Below, one piece after another: positions 52,593-61,903 of a stretch of 64,000 nucleotides of DNA (the stretch's first letter is position 1; each line of letters begins with the position of its first letter). The stretch spans positions 434,001 through 498,000 of the forward strand of contig NZ_FTOH01000002.1 of NCBI RefSeq assembly GCF_900156675.1. Reading direction: 5' to 3'. The notes under the pieces are model-generated. The model was not told the origin of the DNA, ran no database searches, and saw only the letters and a program-made list of their open reading frames with translations. The position numbers and the translations under genes are program-made. The stretch comes from Thalassolituus maritimus. Lineage in GTDB: Bacteria; Pseudomonadota; Gammaproteobacteria; Pseudomonadales; Oceanobacteraceae.

Positions 52593-55205
52593 ATGACTAA
52601 TGTGAACCGTAGAACTGACCATCAGTTGAGGCAATCCATCTCAAACCTAGAGAAGCTGCTGTTGAGCTCTCAGGGCGCTGATACTATTTTGTCTCGTTGC
52701 CTGCAGGAGCTGGGGCACTTGCTGAAAGCCGAATTTGGCTACGTCTATGAAGTGCAGCCGATGGAAGGGGGTGATGTTCACTGGGATCTTGCTGGCTATG
52801 GCAGCCTGGATACCAATTTTGAACTTGAACCGGCCATCACAACCGCCCGGACTATTCCTCACGCGTTGTTATTTCAGTTTCGGAGTGGACGCTTTATCGC
52901 ATCCGATGATGGTCTTCCTGAGGGTCACCCGATGTTAAGTGGTGATCATCCCATTGATAACGTTTTATGTATTCCGCTCGCTGACGTGCGCAATTTATAC
53001 GGAGTAGTGTATCTCTGTAACCTTCCCGAGAATCCAGAGAATCTGGTCACAGAGCGGCTAAGACCGTTCGTCACGGCTGCCTGCTGTCTATTGAGAATGA
53101 GCTGGTCCCAGACGTTGAAACAGAAATGCCCTGAACCTGTGGCCAAGTCGTCTGAAGTGTCGATGGAGAAGTTGTTTAATTCACTCTTTAATGGCGTAGT
53201 TCTGGTGGACGGACATGGCAAGGTTATTCGTTGTAATCGGGCGGCATCAGAGATTTTGCAGCTCCCGCGGGATCAGGTCAGCGGGCGCTCTGTAGAGGAG
53301 TTTTTTGATTACTCTGTCGTGAGTCTGGTCAATGGCACGGGTTTGTTAAAGGCCAGCGCGAAAAGTAAGGCTGCTCTTTCGGTGATCCGTGGTGTTACCG
53401 TTCGGTCGGCGAATGGATCGAAGAAACTGGCGGATTTACGTGTATTTCCGTGTGGGGTTTTTGGGAGCGACTGCCGTGGGATCGTTATTGATGATATTTC
53501 GGAGCAGATGCGATCGGCGTCTGAATTCCATGAAGCTCAGCAGCGCTTACGTGCCCTGACGACGCTTGCACCCGTTGGAATTCTGCAACTTAACCGAGCC
53601 TGGGAATGCACCTACGCCAATGATACCTGGTGTGATTTCGTTGGTATGACCTCAGATGAGGTTATGGGGGTGGGTTGGGTAAATGCGATACATCACCTTG
53701 ATTGTGATCGTTTTCTGGACTGTGTGCGAAAAGAAGCGGCCGGCCATGGGCGTTATACGGGGGATATACGCTTTCAGACTCCCTTAGGCGATGTTCGCTG
53801 GGCGTCGGTCAGCGCTTGCATGCTCTACGACGAAACGGGTGGCATAGACGGCCTGTTGATGACCCAGAGTGATATCACAGACTACCTGCGAAAAGAACAA
53901 CGACTGCGCGAAATTGCAGAACATGATCAGTTAACCGGCCTGACAAACCGCGCCAGCTTTCACGCGCGCCTGACCTCTGCGCTTGAAGAGTCCGAGCGCT
54001 ATGGCCCCGTCGCCCTGATGTTTATCGACCTCGATAATTTTAAGCACATTAATGACACCCTTGGGCATGATGCGGGTGATGAGCTTCTTATTCAGGTTGC
54101 GCAGCGCCTGCGGGATCAGATCCGTAAAGTGGATACTATTTCGCGAGTGGGTGGTGATGAATTCACAGTGATTCTCACCCATCTGAGTAATCAGACTGCG
54201 GTGAAAATGGTTGCAGAAAAGTTACTCAAAGCGCTGGCGGAACCCTTTGCTCTGGGTGAGAAAAATGTCTATGTCACCTGCAGTATCGGGATCGCTGTGG
54301 TCGAAGAGATGACTGATCGCAAGCAGTTTCTGAAACATGCCGACATCGCTTTGTACAAGGCCAAAGAATCGGGTCGGAATCAGTACCGCTTCTATACGTC
54401 AGAACTGAATCGCGATGCTCACATGATGATGAACTTACGGCAAAGCGTGAAAGCGAGTGTCGAAGATGACTTCAGTATCGTTTTTCAGCCCTGGTTCAGT
54501 GCCCGTAGTGGTGGAATTATTGGCATCGAAGCTCTGACCCGGTGGAATACCGAAGTCGGTAATGACGTCAGCCCTTCTGTATTTATTAAACAGATTGAAG
54601 AGTCTGGTCTGATTATTGATTTTTCACGTTGGTTGTTTGGAGAGGTGTTCAGGCAGAGTCAACAGTGGCGCGTTCAGCTTGAACATGGTCTGAAGATATC
54701 GATCAACCTGTCAGAACGGCAGTTTCTTAATGACGAATTGACCGATGAAATCATACGTCTCGCCCATAAATACAACCTGGACCCTTCCTGGTTTGTTCTT
54801 GAAGTGAAAGAGAAAGCCTTGTTAGCGGACCCTGAAAGAGCCGCACGGGCTCTGGATAACCTTAATCGCCAGGGGTTCAGTATTCACCTTGATGATTTTG
54901 GCACAGGCTATTCTGCACTGATGCATCTACAGAATATGCCGATATGTTGCATCAAAATTGATCAGTCCTGCGTTAAGGATCTGATGGCTCTTGAAAGTAA
55001 GCGGCGCATTATGCGCGCTGTATTGAGCCTGGCTGAGTCACTGGAACTGGGGATTATTGCTGAAGGTGTTGAAGATAAAGACACCAGTGAATGGTTGCTT
55101 GAACACGGCTGCGTACTGCAGCAGGGCTTTTTATTCTCGCCACCGGTTGAGCCAGTTGAAATCTCAGGTATTCTAGATGAGCTGCCAGTGCAAGAACCTG
55201 ATTAA
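52593..55205 (+). CDS. Diguanylate cyclase/phosphodiesterase (GAF-PAS-PAS-GGDEF-EAL)
   Basis: An 870-residue protein without transmembrane segments. A GAF-like sensor (about residues 15-170) and PAS domains (about 190-300 and 315-430) precede GGDEF at residues 520-524. The inhibitory I-site RKVD lies five residues before it. An EAL domain has EALTRW (646-651) and DDFGTGYS. Both catalytic signatures look intact, so it may both make and degrade cyclic di-GMP. AAGGG abuts the ATG; a GTG at 52602 is better spaced and may be the true start. It lies 23 bp before the CheB-CheR fusion. Confidence 0.92.
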   Translation: MTNVNRRTDHQLRQSISNLEKLLLSSQGADTILSRCLQELGHLLKAEFGYVYEVQPMEGGDVHWDLAGYGSLDTNFELEPAITTARTIPHALLFQFRSGRFIASDDGLPEGHPMLSGDHPIDNVLCIPLADVRNLYGVVYLCNLPENPENLVTERLRPFVTAACCLLRMSWSQTLKQKCPEPVAKSSEVSMEKLFNSLFNGVVLVDGHGKVIRCNRAASEILQLPRDQVSGRSVEEFFDYSVVSLVNGTGLLKASAKSKAALSVIRGVTVRSANGSKKLADLRVFPCGVFGSDCRGIVIDDISEQMRSASEFHEAQQRLRALTTLAPVGILQLNRAWECTYANDTWCDFVGMTSDEVMGVGWVNAIHHLDCDRFLDCVRKEAAGHGRYTGDIRFQTPLGDVRWASVSACMLYDETGGIDGLLMTQSDITDYLRKEQRLREIAEHDQLTGLTNRASFHARLTSALEESERYGPVALMFIDLDNFKHINDTLGHDAGDELLIQVAQRLRDQIRKVDTISRVGGDEFTVILTHLSNQTAVKMVAEKLLKALAEPFALGEKNVYVTCSIGIAVVEEMTDRKQFLKHADIALYKAKESGRNQYRFYTSELNRDAHMMMNLRQSVKASVEDDFSIVFQPWFSARSGGIIGIEALTRWNTEVGNDVSPSVFIKQIEESGLIIDFSRWLFGEVFRQSQQWRVQLEHGLKISINLSERQFLNDELTDEIIRLAHKYNLDPSWFVLEVKEKALLADPERAARALDNLNRQGFSIHLDDFGTGYSALMHLQNMPICCIKIDQSCVKDLMALESKRRIMRAVLSLAESLELGIIAEGVEDKDTSEWLLEHGCVLQQGFLFSPPVEPVEISGILDELPVQEPD

Positions 55206-55228
55206 CTGAACCTCCCGGATGGACCCAG

Positions 55229-58200
55229 ATGAGCAACTCCCCTGACGCTGTATCCCCAACTCATTATATCGGAATCGGCGCATCGGCCGGGGGGCTTGAG
55301 GCACTTCAGGATCTGTTTGCGAATACACCCTCAGACACAGGGGTGGCCTATATCGTCGTGCAGCATCTGTCGCCAGACTACAGAAGCATGGTCCCTGAAT
55401 TACTGAGCCGCTACTCTGACATGCCTATTCAGCAGATCTCTGACACTACTGAGATTTACCCTGATCATATATATCTGATGCCACCGCGTAAGAATATGAT
55501 GATCGCCGATGGTAAGCTGTTGTTGACGGATGCGGTGCCAGAGTCACCACCGCAGATGCCCATCGATTTCTTCTTTAAGTCACTCGCAAAGAATTATGGT
55601 CATCGTGCGGTAGGCATAGTTCTGTCGGGCACGGGGAGCGACGGCACGCGTGGCATTAAAGCGCTGAAAGAAGAAGGTGGCCTGGTTATTGTTCAGGAAC
55701 CAGACTCCGCTAAATTCGATGGTATGCCGCGCAGCGCATTGAATACTGGCCTGGCTGACCTGATTCTACCGGCTAAAGAGATCGGTGAAAATCTGGTTCG
55801 CTTCTTTCAGCACCCCTATATCTCAGGTAGCCAGCCTCAGCGAAGTGAAGATGAGGAAGACAATCAGGTCTACTCGGATATTTTTAAACTTCTGAAGCGC
55901 CAGTCATCAATTAACTTTTCGCAATATAAAGCTTCTACCGTTGCCAGACGTATTGAGCGTCGTCTTGGGATTAACCAGCTTAATGGTCTTAATTCTTATC
56001 ATCGACTATTGGTCGAATCACCTAAAGAGCTACAGATTCTGAGTAAAGAGCTGCTGATTGGTGTCACCCGATTTTTCCGTGATGAAGAGATTTTTGATTA
56101 CATCAATGGACGGGTGATCCCTGATCTGGTCGCCAGTGCTATGGGGCGAGACCAATCCTTACGTATCTGGGTTGCGGGCTGCTCTACCGGCGAAGAAGCT
56201 TACAGTCTGGCAATCCTGTTCAGAGAATATATTGAGAAAGAAGAGCTCGATTGCAAAGTTAGTATTTTCGCAACAGATGTAGATTCCAACGCCATTGCAG
56301 AGGCCAGTACAGGCTTCTACTCAGAAGATATTCAGTTCGATGTGTCTGAAGATCGCCTCGAAAAATACTTCGAAGTTCGCCCCGGCGGTTTCCAGATTGT
56401 GCGCAGTATCCGTGAGTCAGTGATCTTTGCGACCCATAACATGCTTGAGGATCCTCCGTTTTCAAATATTGATCTGGTGACTTGTCGGAACGTACTGATC
56501 TACTTTCAGCAAGGGGCTCAGAAACGCGTACTGTCGTCGCTGTTTTTTGCACTTCGTTATAAAGGTTATCTGTGGCTTGGTCCCTCTGAAAGTATGGGCG
56601 ACCTTAAGTCTCACTTTGATCAGGTCAGTGATCGCAATAAACTATTTCAGAAAATATCTAACCAACGTGTTCCTATCGGTAGCTCTCCTCCGGGCATTAC
56701 TCTTCCAGGAAAATCTCCGGGTCAGGTTGCAATGCAGCCTTTTAATAATGTTGCTCGTGCAGCTAAGACTCTTTCTGGGTCGCTATCTCTGGTCCAGGAC
56801 CGATTGTTAAAAGAGTTTGTACCAGCCTGTATTGTTCTTAACGATACTTTTGACGCGGTTCATGTCTACGGTGATGTTAGTCGTTTTGTACGCCCAATGG
56901 GTGCAGGAAAAGTCAGTAACAATATTAATGACATTATTCATGAAGACTTATCCGTTGCCGTATCTACGGCATTATATCGATGCGAAAAATGCCAGGAAGA
57001 CATCTTCTATACCGACGTTATTCTGCATAACGATAACGGTGACGATTTTAACCTGAATCTCTCGGTGTTGATCGTTCGCTCGGGGGAGCGTGAATCACCT
57101 ATGGCATCAACAAATTATGTGATCCAGTTTCAGGTTAATGAAAATGCCGGACGGGTTGTCCAGAAAACTGGTGTTTCTTTCGATGCACAGGAAAGTTCGC
57201 GTCAGCGCATCATGGACCTCGAAGCTGAGTTAGTTAAAAAACAGGAGCATCTGCAGGTCACCATTGAAGAGTTGGAAACCACGAATGAAGAGTTGCAGTC
57301 AGCGAACGAAGAATTGATGTCCGCGAATGAAGAGCTGCAAAGCACTAATGAAGAGCTGCAGTCAGTCAACGAAGAGCTTTATACCGTTAACAGTGAATAC
57401 CAGGAAAAAATCACTCAGCTCACCGAATTGAATGATGATCTTGATAGTGTGATTAATGCGACGAATATCGGCATTGTTTTCCTTGATGAATCATTGTCTA
57501 TCCGTAAATTCACATCGGTTGCGAACCAATATATTCATCTGATGGATAGTGATGTCGGTCGTCCTCTGCACCATATTTCGCATGATTTGAAGTACGATGA
57601 ACTGATCAATGATGTCGCCTCAGTCAGCACGAACGGTGAGGCAATCGAACGGGCGGTTTATACCCGTTCAGATAGCGCCGTTCTGGTTCGTATTCTTCCT
57701 TATCGAAATTCAGGTGGCCGCATCAGTCGCGGTGTTGTTATGACGTTGACGAATATTTCGCGTCAACGTTTTGTTGAGGCTGCTCTTGAGCGCGCTCAGA
57801 GTCAGCTGCGTGATGTTGTTCTGGATGGCGGTGCTCCATTAATGATCGATAGTGACCGTGATGAACTTTCCATCTTGTTACTGGAGGACGATGAGGTCGA
57901 TCAGCTCCGTATTCAAAGAATGCTGACCGATATCGGCGAGCGTAGTTACAGAATACAGGTGTGTGGTCAGATAGACGAAGCAGTTAAAGCCGCGAGCAGT
58001 TCAGAGTTCGATGTTTGCTTGCTGGATTATCGCTTACCGGGGGGAACTGCCAAAGATTTCCTCGAACGGGCGGGTGAGCATATTCAGGTGACGCCATGCA
58101 TATTGATGTCGGGATATTCTGAAGACGATGTTGATCCATTTTTTCTTGAGCCTGGAGTCTTCGATTTCCTTAATAAAGATGAATTGACTACACAGCTGCT

Positions 58201-58282
58201 TGTAAGAAGTATTGATTACGCTATCGAACGGCGAAAAGTGCAGGCTTCTATTGAGGATATGAGCACGTCGAGCGATACCTGA
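55229..58282 (+). CDS. CheB-CheR-coiled coil-PAS-REC fusion signalling protein
   Basis: A 1,017-residue protein. The CheB methylesterase domain (about residues 10-195) has the complete triad: GASAGG (S19), QHLSP (H46) and GTGSDGT (D138). A CheR methyltransferase domain (about 215-480) includes [17 protein letters not shown] and [12 protein letters not shown] long coiled coil with EELQSxNEEL heptads (about 672-732) and a PAS domain (about 735-850) follow. A C-terminal receiver starts [11 protein letters not shown] and has the phospho-acceptor D933 in LLDYRLPG. Usual CheB/CheR fusions end in PAS or a kinase; the terminal receiver without a kinase is notable. A histidine kinase is encoded convergently 3 bp away. 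Confidence 0.9.
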   Translation: MSNSPDAVSPTHYIGIGASAGGLEALQDLFANTPSDTGVAYIVVQHLSPDYRSMVPELLSRYSDMPIQQISDTTEIYPDHIYLMPPRKNMMIADGKLLLTDAVPESPPQMPIDFFFKSLAKNYGHRAVGIVLSGTGSDGTRGIKALKEEGGLVIVQEPDSAKFDGMPRSALNTGLADLILPAKEIGENLVRFFQHPYISGSQPQRSEDEEDNQVYSDIFKLLKRQSSINFSQYKASTVARRIERRLGINQLNGLNSYHRLLVESPKELQILSKELLIGVTRFFRDEEIFDYINGRVIPDLVASAMGRDQSLRIWVAGCSTGEEAYSLAILFREYIEKEELDCKVSIFATDVDSNAIAEASTGFYSEDIQFDVSEDRLEKYFEVRPGGFQIVRSIRESVIFATHNMLEDPPFSNIDLVTCRNVLIYFQQGAQKRVLSSLFFALRYKGYLWLGPSESMGDLKSHFDQVSDRNKLFQKISNQRVPIGSSPPGITLPGKSPGQVAMQPFNNVARAAKTLSGSLSLVQDRLLKEFVPACIVLNDTFDAVHVYGDVSRFVRPMGAGKVSNNINDIIHEDLSVAVSTALYRCEKCQEDIFYTDVILHNDNGDDFNLNLSVLIVRSGERESPMASTNYVIQFQVNENAGRVVQKTGVSFDAQESSRQRIMDLEAELVKKQEHLQVTIEELETTNEELQSANEELMSANEELQSTNEELQSVNEELYTVNSEYQEKITQLTELNDDLDSVINATNIGIVFLDESLSIRKFTSVANQYIHLMDSDVGRPLHHISHDLKYDELINDVASVSTNGEAIERAVYTRSDSAVLVRILPYRNSGGRISRGVVMTLTNISRQRFVEAALERAQSQLRDVVLDGGAPLMIDSDRDELSILLLEDDEVDQLRIQRMLTDIGERSYRIQVCGQIDEAVKAASSSEFDVCLLDYRLPGGTAKDFLERAGEHIQVTPCILMSGYSEDDVDPFFLEPGVFDFLNKDELTTQLLVRSIDYAIERRKVQASIEDMSTSSDT

Positions 58283-58285
58283 TCT

Positions 58286-59848
58286 TTATGAACAGGTATT
58301 TCCCAGGGGCCAGGTAAACGAAAATACGTTGTTGTATCTTATATTCGTAATGTCTTGGTCCGTAGGGGCGGGTCGGTAAGTCAGAGATCCTCCCATGCCA
58401 TTGACGATCCTTTCTGCGATAGCCAGCCCCATGCCGCTGCCCTCGACCTGGTCCCGGGGACGTAAGGTCTGAAACATCTCAAAAATGCGCTGGCGATACT
58501 CCTCGGGTATCTGCGGGTTCTGATCCATTACCTCAATACTGACGCGACCATTTTCTTCAGCGGTTGTTACAAGTAAATGTTCTGAATTATCACCCCTATG
58601 CTTTATTGCATTACTTAACAGGTTCTGTAGCACCTGAGACAGTTTGACCGGCGACGGTACCTTCTGTGCTCTGATGCCGGTCATATTCAGTGTAAGAGTA
58701 TCGTCAGGGCAAAGAGAGTCGAACATTTCGCGAATGAGTGAGTCAAAATCTACTTCTTCAATCGGGTCGTGGGTGTCAGAGCCAGACCGGGAGTAGGCGA
58801 GGATATCCTCAAGTAGGTGCTCCAGGCGAGCGACTCGTTTATTCATCATGTTGATATGATTTCTGACGGTTTCCGGTGGCTCCGGAAGATCTTCTTCTAT
58901 CCAGGATGCAAGCTGGCGAATGCCACGTAAGGGGGCTTTAAGGTCGTGAGAGGCGACATAAGCGAATCGCTCGAGATCGCGGTTAGAGCGCTCAAGTTCC
59001 TGTTCCCTCAGCTTTTCTTCCGTGATGTCCCAGTTCGCACCTCGCATTCGCAGTGGCTCGCCAGCGTCGGTATAGAAGATCTCTGCGGCAGACTTGATGT
59101 AGCGCATGCTGCCATCACGGAGTGGCACTCGAATCTCTGTTTTGAAGTAGCGATCGCCATGGGTCGCAGCTAGCATACGCTGTTCGATGTCTCCGATATC
59201 ATCGGGGTGGACCGCACGTCGCCAATCTTCGTAGGTTAGCGGCTGCTCGCGCTTTTCCAGCTGGTAGAGATCGATCATGGTGTCATCCCAGACAATCCCG
59301 TTGGTAGTCAGATCCCAGAGCCAGATGCCGATGCCAGCAGTTTCTAACACAACCTTGTTGGTTTCACTGACGTCTTCGAGACTGGCCTCAAGTTCCTTAC
59401 CAACGGCAACCAGCTGTTCCCGAGCCTGCATCAGCTCAGTCAGATCAGTATGAGCGCCAAGCATACGTGCTGGTTCGTTGTTGTCGTCGCGGATGATCAG
59501 CCCGCGACAGCGTATCCAGACGGTGTGACCATCCTTGTGGCGGTACCTGACGACCTGATCGTAGGGATGGTTTGGATCGGCTTTGTGCTTCTCAAAATTG
59601 TCCAGAACGCCAGGCAGATCGTCAGGAAAGATGTTTGCTTGCCACCAGGCGGAGGTATGCGGGATTTCGTCGTTTTTATAACCAAAGACTTTTTTAAACT
59701 GCGGGCTAAGCCATTCGTGCTCCGGGTCGGTCAGATCCCAGTACCAGAGGCCATCCGTAGCGCCCAGTTCGAACCAGTCGAACAGGTCTGCATCTTCTCT
59801 CAGTTTATTTGAGAGCTCTGTATAGAGGTAATGGGTTTCCTTTGGCAT
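58286..59848 (-). CDS. PAS-PAS sensor histidine kinase
   Basis: A 520-residue soluble kinase. There are two PAS/PAC domains of the PAS_3 type (about residues 30-140 and 170-280; ARMLGAHTDLTE and LRMRGANWDITE are the PAC ends). The HisKA region has phospho-acceptor H301 in YVASHDLKAPLRGI. The HATPase domain has NLLSNAIKHRG and GSGMGLAIAERIV. The HDLKAPLR H-box and PAS architecture resemble phytochrome-type kinases that pair with Rcp1-like regulators, and one is encoded divergently next door. No membrane segment is visible, so it senses a cytoplasmic or diffusible cue. Confidence 0.92.
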   Translation of the reverse strand: MPKETHYLYTELSNKLREDADLFDWFELGATDGLWYWDLTDPEHEWLSPQFKKVFGYKNDEIPHTSAWWQANIFPDDLPGVLDNFEKHKADPNHPYDQVVRYRHKDGHTVWIRCRGLIIRDDNNEPARMLGAHTDLTELMQAREQLVAVGKELEASLEDVSETNKVVLETAGIGIWLWDLTTNGIVWDDTMIDLYQLEKREQPLTYEDWRRAVHPDDIGDIEQRMLAATHGDRYFKTEIRVPLRDGSMRYIKSAAEIFYTDAGEPLRMRGANWDITEEKLREQELERSNRDLERFAYVASHDLKAPLRGIRQLASWIEEDLPEPPETVRNHINMMNKRVARLEHLLEDILAYSRSGSDTHDPIEEVDFDSLIREMFDSLCPDDTLTLNMTGIRAQKVPSPVKLSQVLQNLLSNAIKHRGDNSEHLLVTTAEENGRVSIEVMDQNPQIPEEYRQRIFEMFQTLRPRDQVEGSGMGLAIAERIVNGMGGSLTYRPAPTDQDITNIRYNNVFSFTWPLGNTCS

Positions 59849-59983
59849 GGCGACTCCCTGTAGCTTCTTCCTGTGAACTCTTTTATCAGGTGACTCTTAT
59901 CTCATGTGAGTCAGGCGCTGGCTTCTTGTAGTTTTACGCGGTGGTAAGCTATTGTGGTGTAGTACTCTGAGGGTGACAACCGG

Positions 59984-60400
59984 ATGTCTGAGATAGATGA
60001 AATTTTTCTGGTCGATGACGACGACGTTGACGTTATGGCGATACGCCGCGCGCTGCTGCGTATCAGTAATCCGCCAAAGCTCATCGTTGCGAACGATGGT
60101 GAAGAGGCGCTCAACATTCTTAGCGAAGGTCGTTTGAGTCTGTCAGCCGTCATTGTGCTGGATATCAATATGCCGCGCATATCGGGATTTGAGCTTCTGA
60201 AGAAGCTCCGTTGCAATGATGAGCTGAGGTCCTATCGGGACCTGCCTGTCTGGGTAATGACGACATCGGAGGCCGATCGCGATCTGGAACGCGCCGATGA
60301 GTATGGTGTGGCTGGTTACATCCGTAAGACGTTTCAGAGCTCGGATGTGAATATGATTCTGCATCGAATATTGGGTGAGGGATCAGCAGGTGCAGGCTGA
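59984..60400 (+). CDS. Single-domain response regulator (Rcp1-like)
   Basis: A 138-residue receiver without an output domain. FLVDDDDVDVMAIRRAL supplies the acidic pocket, D60 in VIVLDINMPRISG is the phospho-acceptor, MTTSEADRD carries the switch Thr/Ser, and YIRKTF has the conserved lysine. The longer loop NDELRSYRDLPVWVMT is typical of the Rcp1 class partnered with PAS/phytochrome kinases. It is divergent from the histidine kinase across 135 bp and is its likely substrate. Confidence 0.92.
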   Translation: MSEIDEIFLVDDDDVDVMAIRRALLRISNPPKLIVANDGEEALNILSEGRLSLSAVIVLDINMPRISGFELLKKLRCNDELRSYRDLPVWVMTTSEADRDLERADEYGVAGYIRKTFQSSDVNMILHRILGEGSAGAG

Positions 60401-60406
60401 GAGGTA

Positions 60407-60679
60407 ATGCGAGTGACAGGTTCAGATCCCCATTTTTCCACAGAAGATTTATCACGAATCATTGAGATGGCCTGGGAAGACCGAACACCTTTTGAGGCAA
60501 TTGAAGCACTTTTCGGGTTGCCTGAAAAAGAGGTTATTACTCTTATGCGCAGAGAGATGAAACCCTCATCTTTCCGCATGTGGCGCAAGCGAGTAAGTGG
60601 CCGGGCCACCAAGCACCTTGCATTGCGGCCGACAGGTATCGACCGGGCGTACTGCCCGACTCAATACAAGCATCGCTGA
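60407..60679 (+). CDS. TIGR03643 (DUF2805) family protein
   Basis: A 90-residue protein with the family pattern LSRIIEMAWEDRTPFEAIEALFGLPEKEVITLMRREMKPSSFRMWRKRVSGRATKH. The first part looks like a helix-turn-helix. The function is unknown. It starts 6 bp after the response regulator, in the same operon. A GTG at 60413 is an alternative start relative to GAGAGG. Confidence 0.88.
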   Translation: MRVTGSDPHFSTEDLSRIIEMAWEDRTPFEAIEALFGLPEKEVITLMRREMKPSSFRMWRKRVSGRATKHLALRPTGIDRAYCPTQYKHR

Positions 60680-60706
60680 CAGATATGCGCGGCGTAGAGT
60701 AGTAGT

Positions 60707-61534
60707 TTGAATAGTCTTTCAATCTTTGGTGCCAGCTTCCCTCTGATTCCTTTCCTCGGGCTGAGCGCATTATTGCTGATGGCCGTTGTGAATCGTGTTT
60801 TGCCTTCCGGCGTCCCTGGTCTGGTTGATCGCATTATCTCAAGGGTGTTTATCGCACTGGTGATTTCGCGCATGGTATTCGTGGTCCAATACCGTGATCA
60901 GTACTTTGCCGTAGAAGCCCCCGCATTCGCCATTGTTGATATCCGTGACCGAGGATTTGAACCTGTCGCATTTGTCGTTGTGATAGCACTGGGTCTCGGC
61001 CATATGCTGTTGAGAGAAGTGGCCTGGCGCAAGCCACTGACCGTAATGGTGGCGATCGCTCTGCTATGGATGGGCGCAGGATTCAGCTTGTTTAAATTTA
61101 CTCATAGCTCGCCAGAAATGTGGCCGGAATACAGTTTCAAAGATCTGACGGGTAAGTCTCTACCGCTCAGATCTGATGTTACCAATGTCACGGTTGTGAA
61201 TCTGTGGGCGACCTGGTGTCCGACGTGCAGGGCTGAGATGGAAGTGTTTGAACAAGCCCAGCAAGCCTACCCACAGGTGCGTTTTGTTATGCTCAACCAG
61301 GGCGAGAGTAGGGCGGACGTTCTTCGTTTTATAGAGAGTAAGGGCTACCAGTTCGATAATTTGTGGTTAGACCCTCAGTCCCAAATGGGGCGATGGTTGG
61401 GGCAAAGTGCACTGCCCGTTACCCTGGTTTTCGACCGGCGCGGTGCGCTGATCTCGGGACATATGGGAGCAACTTCAGGAGCGGTTATTGCGCAGCTGCT
61501 TTCTATCGGTCTGAACAGCGAGCCCGTAAAGTAG
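60707..61534 (+). CDS. Membrane-anchored TlpA-like thioredoxin protein
   Basis: A 275-residue protein starting at TTG 60707; a stop codon lies four codons upstream, and the next in-frame ATG (60779) would lose the first membrane helix. Residues 1-130 form about four transmembrane segments. Residues 140-270 form a periplasmic TlpA/ResA-type domain with NLWATWCPTCRAEM (C171, C174) and SALPVTLVFDRRGALI (cis-Pro). It probably reduces disulfides in the periplasm, as in cytochrome c maturation or copper handling. The membrane part is not DsbD-like and I do not recognise it. It is 27 bp after the DUF2805 gene. Confidence 0.85.
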   Translation: MNSLSIFGASFPLIPFLGLSALLLMAVVNRVLPSGVPGLVDRIISRVFIALVISRMVFVVQYRDQYFAVEAPAFAIVDIRDRGFEPVAFVVVIALGLGHMLLREVAWRKPLTVMVAIALLWMGAGFSLFKFTHSSPEMWPEYSFKDLTGKSLPLRSDVTNVTVVNLWATWCPTCRAEMEVFEQAQQAYPQVRFVMLNQGESRADVLRFIESKGYQFDNLWLDPQSQMGRWLGQSALPVTLVFDRRGALISGHMGATSGAVIAQLLSIGLNSEPVK

Positions 61535-61556
61535 TGTCATTCTCGCAATGCACACA

Positions 61557-61585
61557 TTGAAGATGATAAGTATTATCATTAATAT
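61557..61585 (+). promoter_or_regulatory. Probable promoter of the iron operon
   Basis: TTGAAG (61557-61562) and TAATAT (61580-61585) are separated by 17 bp, with the Fur-box-like dyad occupying the spacer, as expected for Fur repression. Confidence 0.55.
61562..61580. promoter_or_regulatory. Fur box
   Basis: GATGATAAGTATTATCATT closely follows the 19-bp Fur consensus, with ATGATAA and TTATCAT arms. It is 42 bp before the DUF3649 gene, whose product family is linked to iron uptake. Confidence 0.75.
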
Positions 61586-61621
61586 CCGCCTCCTTGTGAT
61601 CTGCTCTGACAAGGGGCCTCC

Positions 61622-61903
61622 ATGTTTTCTCTCTCCGAACCTTGGTTTCTGACCGCCCGCATACTCGCCGCCACCGTCGGTGGATACCTGTTATCAATGG
61701 TGATATGCCTCCTGCTACTGATGCTGACTGGTGTTGATGGGCGTGATGCACGCATGCTCACTGGCATGGTTTTCTTTGTTTCCTACCTCGTGATCGTGGT
61801 GATTCTTTTTTCAGTATCGACTCATCGTCGGGCAATACTTCTGGCGCTTGCCAGCAATAGTGCGCTCTGGACTCTCTGGTACTTTATGGGAGGCCAATTA
61901 TGA
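61622..61903 (+). CDS. DUF3649 inner-membrane protein (iron uptake associated)
   Basis: A 93-residue protein with three hydrophobic segments: ILAATVGGYLLSMVICLLLLML, GMVFFVSYLVIVVILF and the C-terminal part. DUF3649 genes usually precede PepSY/PiuB-type genes in Fur-controlled operons. Its TGA overlaps the start of the next gene (ATGA). The function is unknown. Confidence 0.85.
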   Translation: MFSLSEPWFLTARILAATVGGYLLSMVICLLLLMLTGVDGRDARMLTGMVFFVSYLVIVVILFSVSTHRRAILLALASNSALWTLWYFMGGQL

